Notes: a model not told the origin generated them from the sequence alone. DNA of 64,000 bases from Lewinellaceae bacterium (GCA_016716135.1 JADJWX010000007.1:186001-250000); one strand, 5' to 3'; counted from the stretch's first letter, positions 10,501-20,093 are shown. A program made the numbers and translations.

Positions 10501-13500
10501 AATGGTCGGGTCAACATTGTCCTGAATGACGATAAAGGTTTCACACATAGACATGTTTCCTGCAACATCCCGTACGAATAATTTAACCGGGTGCTGTGTC
10601 ACGCCATCGGCATCGTCACAATCATAGGTCAGGGTATTGCTCGGCGGATTCAACGGGTTTTTATCCAAGCGCTGAATTTTCAAATCAAGCGTGCCCGAAC
10701 AGTTGTCGTAGCTGTTGTTGTTAAACTGGGCAACATTCACCATAACGGTGCCCGAGGGCTGCAATGCCGCGCTGACTCCGTTGATACAAACAGCCGTGGG
10801 CGGTGTGCCGTCTTTCACAACAACCGTCACCACATAAGTCGAAGAGTTGCCGGAAATATCGGTGGCCGTAAATACGACGGTGTGCGTACCTACCGTAAAA
10901 ATTGCGCTCAGGTTGCCTCCATCGGTCGGTTCCTTGCTGTTGGTCACCGACAGGTCGGCGCCGGTTGCGCAATCCAATACAAACGGCAGAATATTAATAT
11001 TCACCGTGTCGTCACAAGTTTCCCGGTCCGGGTCTGTCGTAACCATGACCATCGTCGGCGCACCGGAGAAAACCGGCTTCTGGGTATCGACAACGGTGAT
11101 TTTTTGCGTTGCCGTCGTCATGTTTCCGGATGGGTCCGTGACAGACCAGGTCCGCGTGATCATGTAGTTGTATTTCGCAATGCCGCCGGAAGTATCCTGC
11201 GTGGAAACTTCAGTCGACGCGATCATTGCCGTGCCGGCGCAAGCATCCGTAGACGTAAGCTGAACCGCAGCCGGGATAGGATCGCACGCCTGAATGGTCA
11301 CGTTTGCCGGAGGCGCAGAAAGTACGGGCGGGGTAATGTCTTTCACGGTCACGGAAGTCGTGCAGGTCGCCGGGTTGTTCTTCGGGTCGCGCACCGTGAG
11401 GGTAACTGTTGTCGGGCTCGGACCTGCATTGGCGCAGCTCAGCGTATCCGGACTCACGCTGAAGGTGAGCGGGCCGCAATCGTTCGGATCAAGACTGCCG
11501 TTGTTCACCTGTGCCGGCGCAATGCCCACTTTACCGGTCACCGGATCAAGATTGAGCGTGAGGTTGGGCACACAAATGGCCACCGGCGGGAAAATATCCA
11601 CCAATACGGTGATATTCTGCGGCTGGGTGCTGATGTTACCGTTGCCGTCGTTGTACACCCAGGTGATGACATAGTTGCCGGGGTTGAGCTGGTATGCCGG
11701 CGGGTTGGTGTTCAGGAAGGTACCTACCGGGGTCGATGGCGTTGCAAAAATCGTATCGGCATCCGGGTTGCACGGGTCGAGCGCCGTTGGCGCAAAGACG
11801 ATCAGGGTACCGCAAGAGTCGATCAGCGCGGGCAGGTTGGCTACCGTCGGGATCGGGGCATCGCCATCTTCCAGCGTTACGGTAAACGTACAGGTCGAGC
11901 TATTATACCCCTCGTCTCCGGTAATCGTCACCATGAATGTATTTCCGGAGGCCGGCGGGTTTGGAGAAAATATGGAACCAAGCGTCGTGCCTGCCGGGAT
12001 GCTTTGAGTGAGCATGACATTCGACGGACAGTTGTCCGAAACCTGCACCAGATTCGTGTAATCAGGCACTTGCGCAGTCGGACAGGTAGCGGCCAAAATC
12101 TGGTTCGGCGGACAGGTCAGGGCAGGCGCCTGCGTATCTTCTACTTCCACCGTAAACGAGCAGGTGCTTGTGTTGCCGGAAGCATCGGTGGCGATATAAC
12201 TTACTGTTGTGATCCCTACCGGGAACTGCGCGGTCGGGAACACCTGGAAGGAGGCTACAGCATTGTAATTGAACGGATTGCTCAGGTTCAACGAAGCCGA
12301 TACCGTCGGGTTATCGATACTCTCGACTACGGTAAAGTTCTGGCAGTCGGAAATATCCATAAACCCAAAATTCGGGCGTGCCCAGGAATACAGGTTGGAG
12401 CAGTTGCCCGTAGTATTGGGCAGTACCACCACTTTCCCACAATTGCTGGAATAGCCGGGCGAAAATTGTGGTGCATGCGCATCCAGTACAGTCACGGCAA
12501 CAGTTTGAGAAGCGCTGTTTCCACAGGCATCGTAAACCGTCCAGTTAACAACGGTGGTACCGATCGGGAATGCCCCGAAGGGGATACTGCTGCCCGGCGT
12601 CGGTATTGTCACATCGACATAGCCATAGGACGGCGTCGGGTAGTCTACCGTATAGAAAATATCAAATTGGCCAAAAACAGTTGTGCAGTTATCTGAAATA
12701 CTGTCTTGCGTCAATTTAAGATCGAGCGGTGAATCGCAATCAACCGGACTGTCCGTGTTGATGACAATAGCGTTTTGAATGTTGAATGTTGGGTTTTCCA
12801 CGTCTTCAACAAAGATCGAATGTGTAACGACCACGCTGTTGCCGGAAGCATCTGTTGCCTGCCAGCTGCGAATAATGGTGAATTCATTCGGACAGCTGCC
12901 GTTGATAAAACCATCGGCCAGCAACACCACGTCGGGGTCGGAATCACAGTTGTCAGAAACACCGGAGAATGTCCCCGTGTTTGCCGGCGCCGTAGACTCG
13001 TCGCAATTGATCGTAATATTTGCCGGCGGAGTTATCGACGGCGGAGTGATGTCTTTTACCAAAACAATCTGCGTACAAGTTGCCGTATTACCGGCAGCGT
13101 CGGTCACTTGAAGTGTCAGTACCCGGTTGCCCAACAAAGAGCAATCAAAATTAAACGTCGGCCCAAACGCACTGCCGTCTACCGAGATATCGTAATCGAG
13201 CGGGCAAAGCGGGTAGGTATTATCGGTACTGCCGTTATTAACAGTTGTAGCATCGAGCAGAGCGTTACCGGTGTTATCCAAATTAATCGGAGAAACGTTT
13301 GTGCACAACGCAACCGGCGGGATCAAATCCTGCACGGTGATCGTGGCAACGCAAGTGGCCGTATTGCCCGAGCCGTCGGTAATTTGCAGCGTATAGTTGT
13401 TGTTGCCGAGGTTGTCACAATCATAAGTGACCGAGGGCGAGGTAAAGGTGAAAAAGCAGTTGTCGGTGCTCAGGTTGTTCACCTGGGGCGCGTTCACTGT

Positions 13501-16098
13501 TACCACACCGGAAGCATTCAACGATACGGTAATATCCTTACAATTGGCCACCGGTGCTTGCGTATCTACCACCACCACATTAAACGTGTGCGTCGTAGCA
13601 TTACCCACGCCATCAAGCGCAGTATAGGTTACCGTGGTGGTACCGAAATTGAAAAAGGAGCCCGGCGTATGGGTAGCCGAAACCGTTACCGGATTGGTAC
13701 AGGCGTCAGTAAAGGTCGGCACAACCCAACTGACCTGTGCCTGGCAACCGCCAATATTTGCATTCATGGAAATTGTCGAGTTCGGCGCCTGGCCAGTTCC
13801 CGTCCACATCGGCGGTGTATTGTCGGTCACATTAATGGAGAAGTTACAAACGGCGTTGTTGCCGCTGGCATCTTTCACAGTATAGGTCACCGTGGTCACA
13901 CCTTTATTAAAGGCGGTAGCCGGTGGCACCGAACCCGTACCCGAGCCGGTGGTTACACCGCTGAGTTGCCAGTTGACCATTGTCACGCCGCAATTGTCGA
14001 TATATTGTCCGGCAATCAGCGGCGTCATCATAGCTTCCGACAGCCCGATATTGGCAATATTGTCGGCTGTGCAGCCATTATTTGTCGTTACGGTTTTATT
14101 GCCCGGGCAAAGGATTTGCGGCGCAATATTGTCGACCACAGCGATGGTGGCGGTACAGGTTGCCGAATTGCTGTTGGCATCTTCAGCCGTCAGCGTCACC
14201 ATTGAATTGCCGACCAAAACCGAGAGGTCGTTACAATCGAACATGGATTGACTCAGGTACAGGGTGTCGAGGTTGCAATTATCAAAAGAGCCGTCGTCCA
14301 CCATTGCCGTCGTGAGTATCGCCTGCCCCATGGCATCAACCGGCAGGGTAATTATCCCGGGCTTACATTTAGCGGTGGGTGCAATATTTTCTTTTACAAT
14401 AACAATGATAAACTCCGTGGTATCATTGCCCATATCATCCGACCAGGTGTAGGGGATTTTCGTTTCTCCTACCGGGAATGTCAGCGTAGCAGCCGAGCCG
14501 GACAGCATCATGCGACCGGTAACCGGGTTAAAAGGCGGCAAACCATTCAGGAAAGCCGGATCAACTACACCATTCACAATTGCAGGACCCTCCGTCAGGG
14601 AAACCATGCCACAATCCATCGAAGAGTACACTCCAGTACCCGGGTACTCATAGGTAACGGTTGCCGAGCAATCACCCAATGTAACATTGACCATAATCAC
14701 CTTGCCAGAGTCGGGTACGGTCGGCGGAGTAACGTCATTAACCATAAGCGTGAAGGAACAGGTAGCTGTATTGCTGTGTACATCTTCAGCTTCCCATTCT
14801 ATGGTGTGAGAGCCAATACTAAACGCAGTACCCATCAAGGTCGTGCCGCCAACACCCGGTTGGTTGTTGGTGATCATTCCGATGGCGCAGTTGTCAGATT
14901 GGGTGGCGATATCCAGTTCAGAGCCGGTCGCAACATATTCGCAGGTAACCGGATCAGCAGCCACGGAAAAATCAGCCGGGCAGGTGATCGCCGGCGGTTC
15001 GTTATCCGTCACCGTCACCGTAAACGTACAGGTGGCGGTATTCGCCGAAGCATCGGTAGCCGTGGCCGTCACGACCGTCATCCCCACCGGAAAGGCTGTT
15101 CCGGCATTTTGGCTGTAACCAACCGTGACGCCCGGACAATTGTCCGTGGCCGTAGCAGCCGGGTAATTTACCACAGCATTGCATACGCCCGGATCATTGT
15201 TTACATTTTGGTCGACAGGGCAATTGATCACCGGCACTTCATCATCCACCACAGTAACCGTAGCTGTGATAACTTCAGGCATCAGATGGTTGGGATCGGC
15301 CAGATCGTCATAGATCCGGTACGTTACCAGGGTAGTCCCCACATTGAAGGTATCCTGGCTGGCGTCAAAAAAATTGGAACTCGCGTCATTCGGGGGAATC
15401 GTGATAAACGATCCCCGCGCATTCGTTTCAGCCCGGGTGGTCGCACCACTCAGCTGCCAGGTCACTGTCAGCGAATCCAGGCAATTATCCTGAAAATCAT
15501 TCGGGATGGAAGGGGGGGCGTTGCTACCGAAAATAGCAATTTGCACCGGCATACCCACGCCACCACAACTCTGCACATCGTATACGTTCGAGACCGCACA
15601 AGGGGGCGGCGGCGGGAAAAAATTACAGGGGAAAAGAGCGCTCCAGGATGTATTTACCGTGACCACGCCAAGATCGGCAGCACCCGCCAGCGGCAGGATG
15701 TTGTCGATGATGTTGATTTTAAGTTCAACGATGGTAGCCCCGGGTCCATTATCATCGCCGATTAACGGCAAACCGCCGACGCGCACATACCAGGTTTGTT
15801 GTGACCCGACATCGCTGCAATCGAACGAAATCGGAGTATTGACATAAGATGCCAGCACGCCCGGCGTCTGGCTGAGCCAGTAATCGCAGGCGGCGTCTTT
15901 TACAAAACTGTTTGCATTAAGCACTGCATTGGTCAAATTGACAGAACCGCCATCATCCAAAAAAAGATTGATGGTAACCGGACCTGTAGGGGCAGAGACA
16001 AAATCTTCGCATTGCGCACGAGCGCTTTGTGCGGCAAATAGGCACACAAGTGTCGCCACCGCCAGCGCCAGACGGCGCGGAGTTGTCGAGCTGTTCAT
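7552..16098 (-). CDS. Giant T9SS cargo protein: about 21 HYR modules, cohesin-like and dockerin-like domains, type A sorting domain
   Basis: The product is 2848 aa from ATG 16098, chosen because it gives a proper signal peptide (MNSSTTPRRLALAVATLVCL, then an AQSARAQ cleavage region); an upstream in-frame ATG at 16170 would add 24 residues. A unique N-terminal region (about 30-285) precedes roughly 21 HYR-type Ig modules (286-2200). After them come an SprB-type repeat (2203-2280), a cohesin-like domain (2280-2415), an SdrD-B-like domain, a dockerin-like calcium loop region (2518-2610; GDVNGNNKVDLPDYLLVQQL and a second short IGDVTGN), a second cohesin-like domain (2612-2755) and a type A T9SS sorting domain (2763-2848; LYQNRPNPFREQTTISFRLP, GVYWYELET). 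It is the first gene of the leftward surface-protein locus. Adhesion or matrix function is inferred; no catalytic domain was found. Confidence 0.9.
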   Translation of the reverse strand: MNSSTTPRRLALAVATLVCLFAAQSARAQCEDFVSAPTGPVTINLFLDDGGSVNLTNAVLNANSFVKDAACDYWLSQTPGVLASYVNTPISFDCSDVGSQQTWYVRVGGLPLIGDDNGPGATIVELKINIIDNILPLAGAADLGVVTVNTSWSALFPCNFFPPPPPCAVSNVYDVQSCGGVGMPVQIAIFGSNAPPSIPNDFQDNCLDSLTVTWQLSGATTRAETNARGSFITIPPNDASSNFFDASQDTFNVGTTLVTYRIYDDLADPNHLMPEVITATVTVVDDEVPVINCPVDQNVNNDPGVCNAVVNYPAATATDNCPGVTVGYSQNAGTAFPVGMTVVTATATDASANTATCTFTVTVTDNEPPAITCPADFSVAADPVTCEYVATGSELDIATQSDNCAIGMITNNQPGVGGTTLMGTAFSIGSHTIEWEAEDVHSNTATCSFTLMVNDVTPPTVPDSGKVIMVNVTLGDCSATVTYEYPGTGVYSSMDCGMVSLTEGPAIVNGVVDPAFLNGLPPFNPVTGRMMLSGSAATLTFPVGETKIPYTWSDDMGNDTTEFIIVIVKENIAPTAKCKPGIITLPVDAMGQAILTTAMVDDGSFDNCNLDTLYLSQSMFDCNDLSVLVGNSMVTLTAEDANSNSATCTATIAVVDNIAPQILCPGNKTVTTNNGCTADNIANIGLSEAMMTPLIAGQYIDNCGVTMVNWQLSGVTTGSGTGSVPPATAFNKGVTTVTYTVKDASGNNAVCNFSINVTDNTPPMWTGTGQAPNSTISMNANIGGCQAQVSWVVPTFTDACTNPVTVSATHTPGSFFNFGTTTVTYTALDGVGNATTHTFNVVVVDTQAPVANCKDITVSLNASGVVTVNAPQVNNLSTDNCFFTFTSPSVTYDCDNLGNNNYTLQITDGSGNTATCVATITVQDLIPPVALCTNVSPINLDNTGNALLDATTVNNGSTDNTYPLCPLDYDISVDGSAFGPTFNFDCSLLGNRVLTLQVTDAAGNTATCTQIVLVKDITPPSITPPANITINCDESTAPANTGTFSGVSDNCDSDPDVVLLADGFINGSCPNEFTIIRSWQATDASGNSVVVTHSIFVEDVENPTFNIQNAIVINTDSPVDCDSPLDLKLTQDSISDNCTTVFGQFDIFYTVDYPTPSYGYVDVTIPTPGSSIPFGAFPIGTTVVNWTVYDACGNSASQTVAVTVLDAHAPQFSPGYSSNCGKVVVLPNTTGNCSNLYSWARPNFGFMDISDCQNFTVVESIDNPTVSASLNLSNPFNYNAVASFQVFPTAQFPVGITTVSYIATDASGNTSTCSFTVEVEDTQAPALTCPPNQILAATCPTAQVPDYTNLVQVSDNCPSNVMLTQSIPAGTTLGSIFSPNPPASGNTFMVTITGDEGYNSSTCTFTVTLEDGDAPIPTVANLPALIDSCGTLIVFAPTALDPCNPDADTIFATPSTPVGTFLNTNPPAYQLNPGNYVITWVYNDGNGNISTQPQNITVLVDIFPPVAICVPNLTLNLDPVTGKVGIAPAQVNNGSLDPNDCGPLTFSVSPDTLSCANAGPSPTTVTLTVRDPKNNPATCTTSVTVKDITPPVLSAPPANVTIQACDPIPAAVQLTSTDACAGTAMIASTEVSTQDTSGGIAKYNYMITRTWSVTDPSGNMTTATQKITVVDTQKPVFSGAPTMVMVTTDPDRETCDDTVNINILPFVLDCATGADLSVTNSKEPTDGGNLSAIFTVGTHTVVFTATDISGNSSTYVVTVVVKDGTPPTAVCINGVSAALQPSGTVMVNVAQFNNNSYDNCSGTLDLKIQRLDKNPLNPPSNTLTYDCDDADGVTQHPVKLFVRDVAGNMSMCETFIVIQDNVDPTITLCPSDQTVVCSDTLSTQVYGTALADDNCPDNITISYADTLVSDTTDQFCYLVERTWTAVDLAGNTAVCVQTFSVIDTIAPALSQYPVDITISCSENLSDPLMITASDNCTDSVGVTLVQDTVDIAPGLCGKYSYTIARTRTAVDDCGNVETHTNNITVVDDEGPQFPGLPDTLVVMSASFPANNNCLVPVSLNVAQYIVDCAPVDELVVLNDAPHGNDSLDASGNYEVGSYMIRFMATDPCGNEGMDSVLVIVVDNSKPTAICNNNVVISLGTDGSATIQADDINLGSTDNCGIDTMFLDVATFDCADLGVQPVMLTVVDPYGNSNTCTVNVEVTLGNGAGFNLTASGTAESYFGADDGTVTAVATGGSGMFMFEWNNGADTSFVDGLSAGTYIVTVTDSGTGCVQTDTAVVAPGVKLTISAGNVSGAQGQIVQVPVTVDNFNNMLGFSFSMHVTNNVVGTILGGTDAGVLPNPPTLNMVGNNLTVFWVGSSGTPLTLPNGSVIFYLDVQLTSAPVGSTSPVTIDGTPAVLSFQQDSSGIPVGTMATLVNGMVTIDTVAVDDIELTGLIKIWAGAGTPVPGVTVTLGGGASGSVVTDVPGTYAFSLPFNTTGTITPSKTVTSNFSQGINVGDLLAIQNHAASVIMLQNPYQYVAGDVNGNNKVDLPDYLLVQQLILGTVQHYSNGAPDWKFIPVPYQFPTPDPLSAPYPLSSSFDCCQDSILDWYAVRIGDVTGNAPVNNIISDIQDRGGDVFRFHIDEQVVKAGSLITIPFKASGFTQRQAYQMTIEFDPNLFELEDIQPGALPNLGLNNFGAAHLDNGQLTTLWVNSEALTLAEGEVLFTLTFRALGSSPALAQVLRPSSAVTSAAALDADGNFMDIEFVFGQSTSNPTLGQGSFELYQNRPNPFREQTTISFRLPQPGRAVLRVFSMDGRLAKTVVGNFAQGFNAIELRKDELGGPGVYWYELETATNSDRKKMILID

Positions 16099-16558
16099 GG
16101 TAAATAAGTTAGATGAGAAGGGAAATAAAAAAACGGGAAGGATTCTGAAGAAGCGTACTATTCTCTTCATTAAAGCGATCGGTTTGGAATGATAGATGTT
16201 GTTTACAATAGATTTCGTACCAGTTAAAAAACAGACTGTACTGGAGACTATTGTGGGAACCGGTTATATACGAAACCGACCGATGGCAGCGATTAAAGGA
16301 TTAAAAAAACGGCACAAGTTTACGGCGAAATGTCCGAACCATTCAAACTTAATTTCATGTCACTTTTAGTCACTTTCCCAATAAATCACTGAAAACAAGC
16401 GCATTAAGCATACTTAGAGTTTTCCAATGAATCATGAATCACGACAAAAACAGGAACCAAAACATTTGGTAAATACCGTTCTGTCGTACAGGTGCCAAAA
16501 ACCATACCAATTTGAAGGTACCTTTCAATTAAGTATAAATTTTCATGTTTTTTGCCGT

Positions 16559-16583
16559 AGGGGCGACCCTTGCGGTCGCCCCT
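16559..16583. repeat. Short GC-rich palindrome in the 16099-16684 intergenic region
   Basis: AGGGGCGACC (16559-16568) pairs with GGTCGCCCCT (16574-16583) across a 5-nt loop. It lies in a 586-nt space between two divergent genes (the giant protein starting at 16098 and corA at 16685). The rest of that space is AT-rich with no convincing gene. An in-frame upstream extension of corA to 16427 exists but its translation is not protein-like. Confidence 0.6.
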
Positions 16584-16672
16584 GCAACACCTCGGGAATT
16601 GTCCCCCTGGTTCAGGTAAGCGGTCAAACTAACCGTACTTCTTTGCCCAAAGGTTTCTGTATCGCAGATTTG

Positions 16673-16680
16673 TACCTTTG
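16673..16680 (+). promoter_or_regulatory. Bacteroidota-type -7 element upstream of corA
   Basis: TACCTTTG matches the Bacteroidota sigma-A -7 consensus TAnnTTTG exactly. It ends 4 nt before the corA ATG at 16685, so the transcript would be nearly leaderless. No TTG is well spaced for the -33 element (the nearest, at 16643, is about 27 nt away), so confidence is limited. Confidence 0.4.
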
Positions 16681-16684
16681 TTCA

Positions 16685-17743
16685 ATGGGAAAAAAGAAGC
16701 ACAAGAAAATCCGGAAAAAAGGGTTGCCCCCCGGTAGCCTGATATACACCGGGCACCATGAAGATAGCCCGGCCAGTGTTTTTTCCGTCTGGTACACCAA
16801 CGAAGCATACCATGCCCGGGAAAGCTACGCCCCGGAATGGCTCCAACAACAAGACGGTATCCAATGGGTCGACGTTCGCGGCCTGACCGATACGGCACTG
16901 GTGGAAAAGATTGGCCAGGACTTCCAACTCCACCACCTCGCGCTGGAAGATGTCCTGAACACCCAACAACGCGCCAAACTGGAAGAGTACGACAACAGCC
17001 TGTTTTTCATTTTGCACAACCTGCGCCTCGACAAGGAATCGTTTGAATTGCAAAGCGAACAGATTGGCGTGTTCCTGGGCGAAAATTTTGTCATCTCTTT
17101 TCAGGAAGACTCCGACGACACCCTCCATTTCGTCCGCAAACGCGCCTTGGAAGGGCAGGGGCGCCTGCGCAAACGCAGCTGCGATTACCTGTTCTACGCC
17201 ATTCTGGATACCATTGTTGATCACTATTTCGGGGTGCTGGACGAATTGGATACGACAATCCAGGAACTCGAAGCCGAATTGCATGCCGATGGCGCCAGGG
17301 CCAATTTGAAAGACCGGATTTATGACCTCAAACGGAACAATAACCGGCTCCGGCATTTCATCCTGCCACTCCGCGATGCCACCAACCGCCTCTACCGCAG
17401 CGATTGCCTGCTCATCCAGGAGGTCAACCGACCGTACCTGCGCGACCTGACCGACCACGTCAGCCAAATTTTCGACAGCGCGGAATTCGCCCGCGAACAA
17501 CTCTCCGAAATCGCCGGCCACTATCAGGCCGAAATCGGCAACCGACTCAACGATGTCATGCGCCTGCTTACCATCATCAGCACCATTTTTATCCCGCTTT
17601 CCTTTATCGCCGGCGTCTATGGCATGAACTTCGAGCACATGCCCGAACTACATTGGCAAAACGGCTATTTTATCGCACTCGGAATTATGCTCGCCATCAC
17701 CCTCACGATGCTGACCTACTTTCGGCGCAATAAATGGCTGTGA
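16685..17743 (+). CDS. corA: CorA-type magnesium/cobalt transporter
   Basis: The product is 352 aa, starting at ATG 16685 with a basic N-terminus (MGKKKHKKIRKKGLPPGSLI). Upstream in-frame sequence to 16427 looks like translated non-coding DNA. A cytoplasmic alpha/beta and helical funnel domain (about 30-285) precedes two membrane helices (about 290-312 and 322-345). The selectivity signature GMN is present in the periplasmic loop (FIAGVYGMNFEHMPELHW), and the C-terminus is short and basic (RRNKWL). CorA homopentamers conduct Mg2+ (sometimes Co2+ or Ni2+) into the cytoplasm. The gene stands alone and converges on the prolyl oligopeptidase gene; the two stop codons are separated only by a long inverted repeat. 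Confidence 0.95.
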   Translation: MGKKKHKKIRKKGLPPGSLIYTGHHEDSPASVFSVWYTNEAYHARESYAPEWLQQQDGIQWVDVRGLTDTALVEKIGQDFQLHHLALEDVLNTQQRAKLEEYDNSLFFILHNLRLDKESFELQSEQIGVFLGENFVISFQEDSDDTLHFVRKRALEGQGRLRKRSCDYLFYAILDTIVDHYFGVLDELDTTIQELEAELHADGARANLKDRIYDLKRNNNRLRHFILPLRDATNRLYRSDCLLIQEVNRPYLRDLTDHVSQIFDSAEFAREQLSEIAGHYQAEIGNRLNDVMRLLTIISTIFIPLSFIAGVYGMNFEHMPELHWQNGYFIALGIMLAITLTMLTYFRRNKWL

Positions 17744-17895
17744 CGAGTGCGGAATTTCGAGTGCGGAGTACGGAGTAGTGCACCATTTTGCTGGATGTAG
17801 TTAGGCGCTATTTTGTAAATTTTAATAAAGCAATGAATTTTTATTCATCGAAATGGTGAACCACTCCGCACTCGAAACTCCGCATTCCGTATTCG
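17744..17895. repeat. Heptad-arm palindromic element, copy 1
   Basis: The left arm (17744-17788) is built from 7-nt units such as GTGCGGA, GTACGGA and ATTTCGA, and ends in GTGCACCATTT. The right arm (17851-17895) is its near reverse complement, beginning AAATGGTGAACCACTCC. The 62-nt AT-rich loop contains TTGTAAATTTTAATAAAGCA. The element exactly fills the space between the convergent stop codons of corA (17743) and the peptidase (17896). It shares inner boundary, loop length and loop core with the copies at 26024 and 31958. Confidence 0.85.
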
Positions 17896-20064
17896 CTAAT
17901 ACACCACCGGTGTCGCCATCTGATAAAACATAAACGCCAGCATGTCGGCTGCCTCTTCGAGCAGTTTGCTGGTGGGTTTGCCCGCGCCGTGGCCGGCACT
18001 GGTTTCAATGCGGATCAACACCGGATTTTCACCCTGCTGGTGCGCCTGGAGCGCTGCGGCATATTTGAACGAATGCGCCGGCACCACCCGGTCGTCGTGG
18101 TCGGCGGTGGTAATCATGGTTGCCGGGTAGGCCGTGTTTTTCACATTGTGCAACGGTGAATATTTGATCAGGCAGGGATATTCCGTTTCCACATCGCTGC
18201 GGCCGTAGTCGATCGCCCAGGCATAGCCGATGGTAAATTTGTGGTACCGCAACATATCCAACACTCCAACCCGCGGAAAACAAACCCCAAACAAATCAGG
18301 CCGCTGTGTCATGCAGGCGCCGACGAGCAAACCGCCGTTTGAACCGCCTTCAATGGCCAAACGCCCCGGCGAGCTGTATTTTTTTTCAACCAAAAACTCT
18401 GCGGCAGCAATAAAGTCGTCAAACACATTTTGCTTATCGCATTTGGTGCCGGCCTTATGCCATTTTTCCCCAAACTCGCCGCCGCCGCGAATATTGGCCA
18501 CGGCGTAAATACCATTATTTTCAAGTAAGGCCGCCCGCGATGCGGAAAAACCAGGCGTGAGCGAAATATTGAATCCGCCGTAGCCGTACAACAGGGTTGG
18601 ATTTTGCCCGTCCAGGGCAATATTCTTTTTCCGGGTAATGAACATAGGCACCTTGGTGCCGTCTTTGCTGGTAAACCAAACCTGCTCGGTCGTGAAAGCA
18701 TCGGAATTAAAATCCAGCTTGGGCGCCTTAAAAATCGAGGTTTCCAACGATGCCATGTCGAGCGCATAAATCGTCGACGGCCGCAAATACGATTGAAACG
18801 AGAAAAAAGCCTGTTGGTCTTCCCGTTCTCCGCGAACAGCCGATACTGTGCCGATTTCAGGCAGAGCGATTTCCTTAAGCGGCTTTCCCTCCAGATCAAA
18901 CACCCGCAAGGCGTTGGATGCATTGTGCAAATAACTGCACACAATTTTTTCACCGCACACCACGGCACTTTCCAGCACATCATCTTTGTTTTCCGCAATG
19001 ACCGTTTGCCAATTTGCTGCGGCAGGTTGTGCCATGTTGATGCGGATCAGCTGCTGGTTGGGGGCGTTGTGGTTCGTACGCACCAGCAGTTGGTCGCCGA
19101 TATTTTCCACCACGGTAAACTCATGGTCAAACTTGGTATAAATTGGCACAAACGCCGAGTTGGGTTTGCTCAGGTCTTTGATGTACAGCATGTTACCACT
19201 GGTGCTTTCGGCGCCGTAGAGGCACAGGAAGCGCTCATCGTCGGTAGTGGCGGCATTAAAATAATAATTCGGGTGCGCCCGGTCGCTGTACACGAGTTTG
19301 TCGGCCGACTGGTCCGTGCCAAGGGCGTGAAAATAGATGGCGCTGGCCTGGTTGGCGCCTTTGAGTTTGTCGCCTGCGCTGGGTTCCGGGTACCGGGTGT
19401 AATAAAAACCGTTGCCGGCCCATCCGATATTGGTAAACTTTGCCCACTGCACCTTGTCGGTCAATTGTTCGCCTTTTTCGAGGTCGCGCACCAAAATAGT
19501 ACGCCAGTCCGATCCCCCTTCGGATATGCCGTAGGCCAGGTAGCGGCCGTCTTTCGAAAAACTGTATTCCTGCAAAGAAGTGGTACCGTCGGCGCTGAAC
19601 GTATTCGGATCGAGCACCATTTCCGGCTCGCCTTCCAGCGTTTGCTGCCGGTACAAAACACTTTGATTTTGCAGGCCGCTGTTTTTGAAAAAATAATAAA
19701 CACCTGCCTTTTTAAACGGAGTGCCGTATTTTTCAAAATCCCAGATCGCCTCCAGCCGGTCTTTGATTTTTCCCCGGAAAGGAATTTGTTCCAGGTAGCC
19801 AAAAGTCACTTTGTTCTGGGCTTGCACCCAGCTTTTGGTTTCGTCGCTCTGGTCGTCTTCGAGCCAGCGGTAGGGGTCATTGATCGTGTCGCCAAAATAA
19901 ACATCCGTCACAGCGGCATCCTGGCGGGTGTCGGGATAGGTAACCGGGATTTTTTTATAGTCCATGGATTGTGTTTTGGTTCCGGCGTCGCCGGCAGGGC
20001 CACAGGAAGCAGCCAGCAACAAGGACGAGAGGTACCAACAAATTTTAAAATTAGACGTTCGCAT
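17896..20064 (-). CDS. Prolyl oligopeptidase family (S9A) serine peptidase, probable lipoprotein
   Basis: The product is 722 aa from ATG 20064. The N-terminus has a lipoprotein-type signal ending LLLAASC (lipobox Cys near residue 21), so it is probably membrane-anchored outside the cytoplasm. An N-terminal segment (PYRWLEDDQSDETKSWVQAQ, typical of S9A) leads into a seven-bladed propeller (about 90-430) and a C-terminal alpha/beta-hydrolase domain (about 440-722). The catalytic triad is visible: Ser575 in GGSNGG, Asp in TADHDDRVVP, His692 in SAGHGAGKP. These enzymes cleave short peptides after proline. It is monocistronic, convergent with corA and divergent from the 397-aa unknown gene. Confidence 0.95.
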   Translation of the reverse strand: MRTSNFKICWYLSSLLLAASCGPAGDAGTKTQSMDYKKIPVTYPDTRQDAAVTDVYFGDTINDPYRWLEDDQSDETKSWVQAQNKVTFGYLEQIPFRGKIKDRLEAIWDFEKYGTPFKKAGVYYFFKNSGLQNQSVLYRQQTLEGEPEMVLDPNTFSADGTTSLQEYSFSKDGRYLAYGISEGGSDWRTILVRDLEKGEQLTDKVQWAKFTNIGWAGNGFYYTRYPEPSAGDKLKGANQASAIYFHALGTDQSADKLVYSDRAHPNYYFNAATTDDERFLCLYGAESTSGNMLYIKDLSKPNSAFVPIYTKFDHEFTVVENIGDQLLVRTNHNAPNQQLIRINMAQPAAANWQTVIAENKDDVLESAVVCGEKIVCSYLHNASNALRVFDLEGKPLKEIALPEIGTVSAVRGEREDQQAFFSFQSYLRPSTIYALDMASLETSIFKAPKLDFNSDAFTTEQVWFTSKDGTKVPMFITRKKNIALDGQNPTLLYGYGGFNISLTPGFSASRAALLENNGIYAVANIRGGGEFGEKWHKAGTKCDKQNVFDDFIAAAEFLVEKKYSSPGRLAIEGGSNGGLLVGACMTQRPDLFGVCFPRVGVLDMLRYHKFTIGYAWAIDYGRSDVETEYPCLIKYSPLHNVKNTAYPATMITTADHDDRVVPAHSFKYAAALQAHQQGENPVLIRIETSAGHGAGKPTSKLLEEAADMLAFMFYQMATPVVY

Positions 20065-20085
20065 CGTTAGAAACTTTATGAAAAT

Positions 20086-20093
20086 TACTTTTG
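20086..20093 (+). promoter_or_regulatory. -7 promoter element for the 20161-22382 gene pair
   Basis: TACTTTTG matches TAnnTTTG exactly and lies 67 nt before the ATG at 20161, in the space between two divergent genes. The -33 region (around 20064-20068) has only a weak TTA/TTG match. Confidence 0.45.

Noticed and set aside
10591..12696. Long plus-strand open frame (701 codons) opposite the 2848-aa HYR protein; similar ones at 9562-10581, 12775-14205 and 14248-15765
   Set aside because: Arg/His-rich low-quality translations with no domain; they mirror the strongly biased codons of the HYR gene on the other strand.
16427..16684. N-terminal extension of CorA
   Set aside because: The translated stretch reads through a repeat palindrome and is not protein-like; the -7 element lies inside it.
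16682..17638. Minus-strand frame of 318 codons opposite corA
   Set aside because: CorA with its GMN motif is unambiguous on the plus strand.
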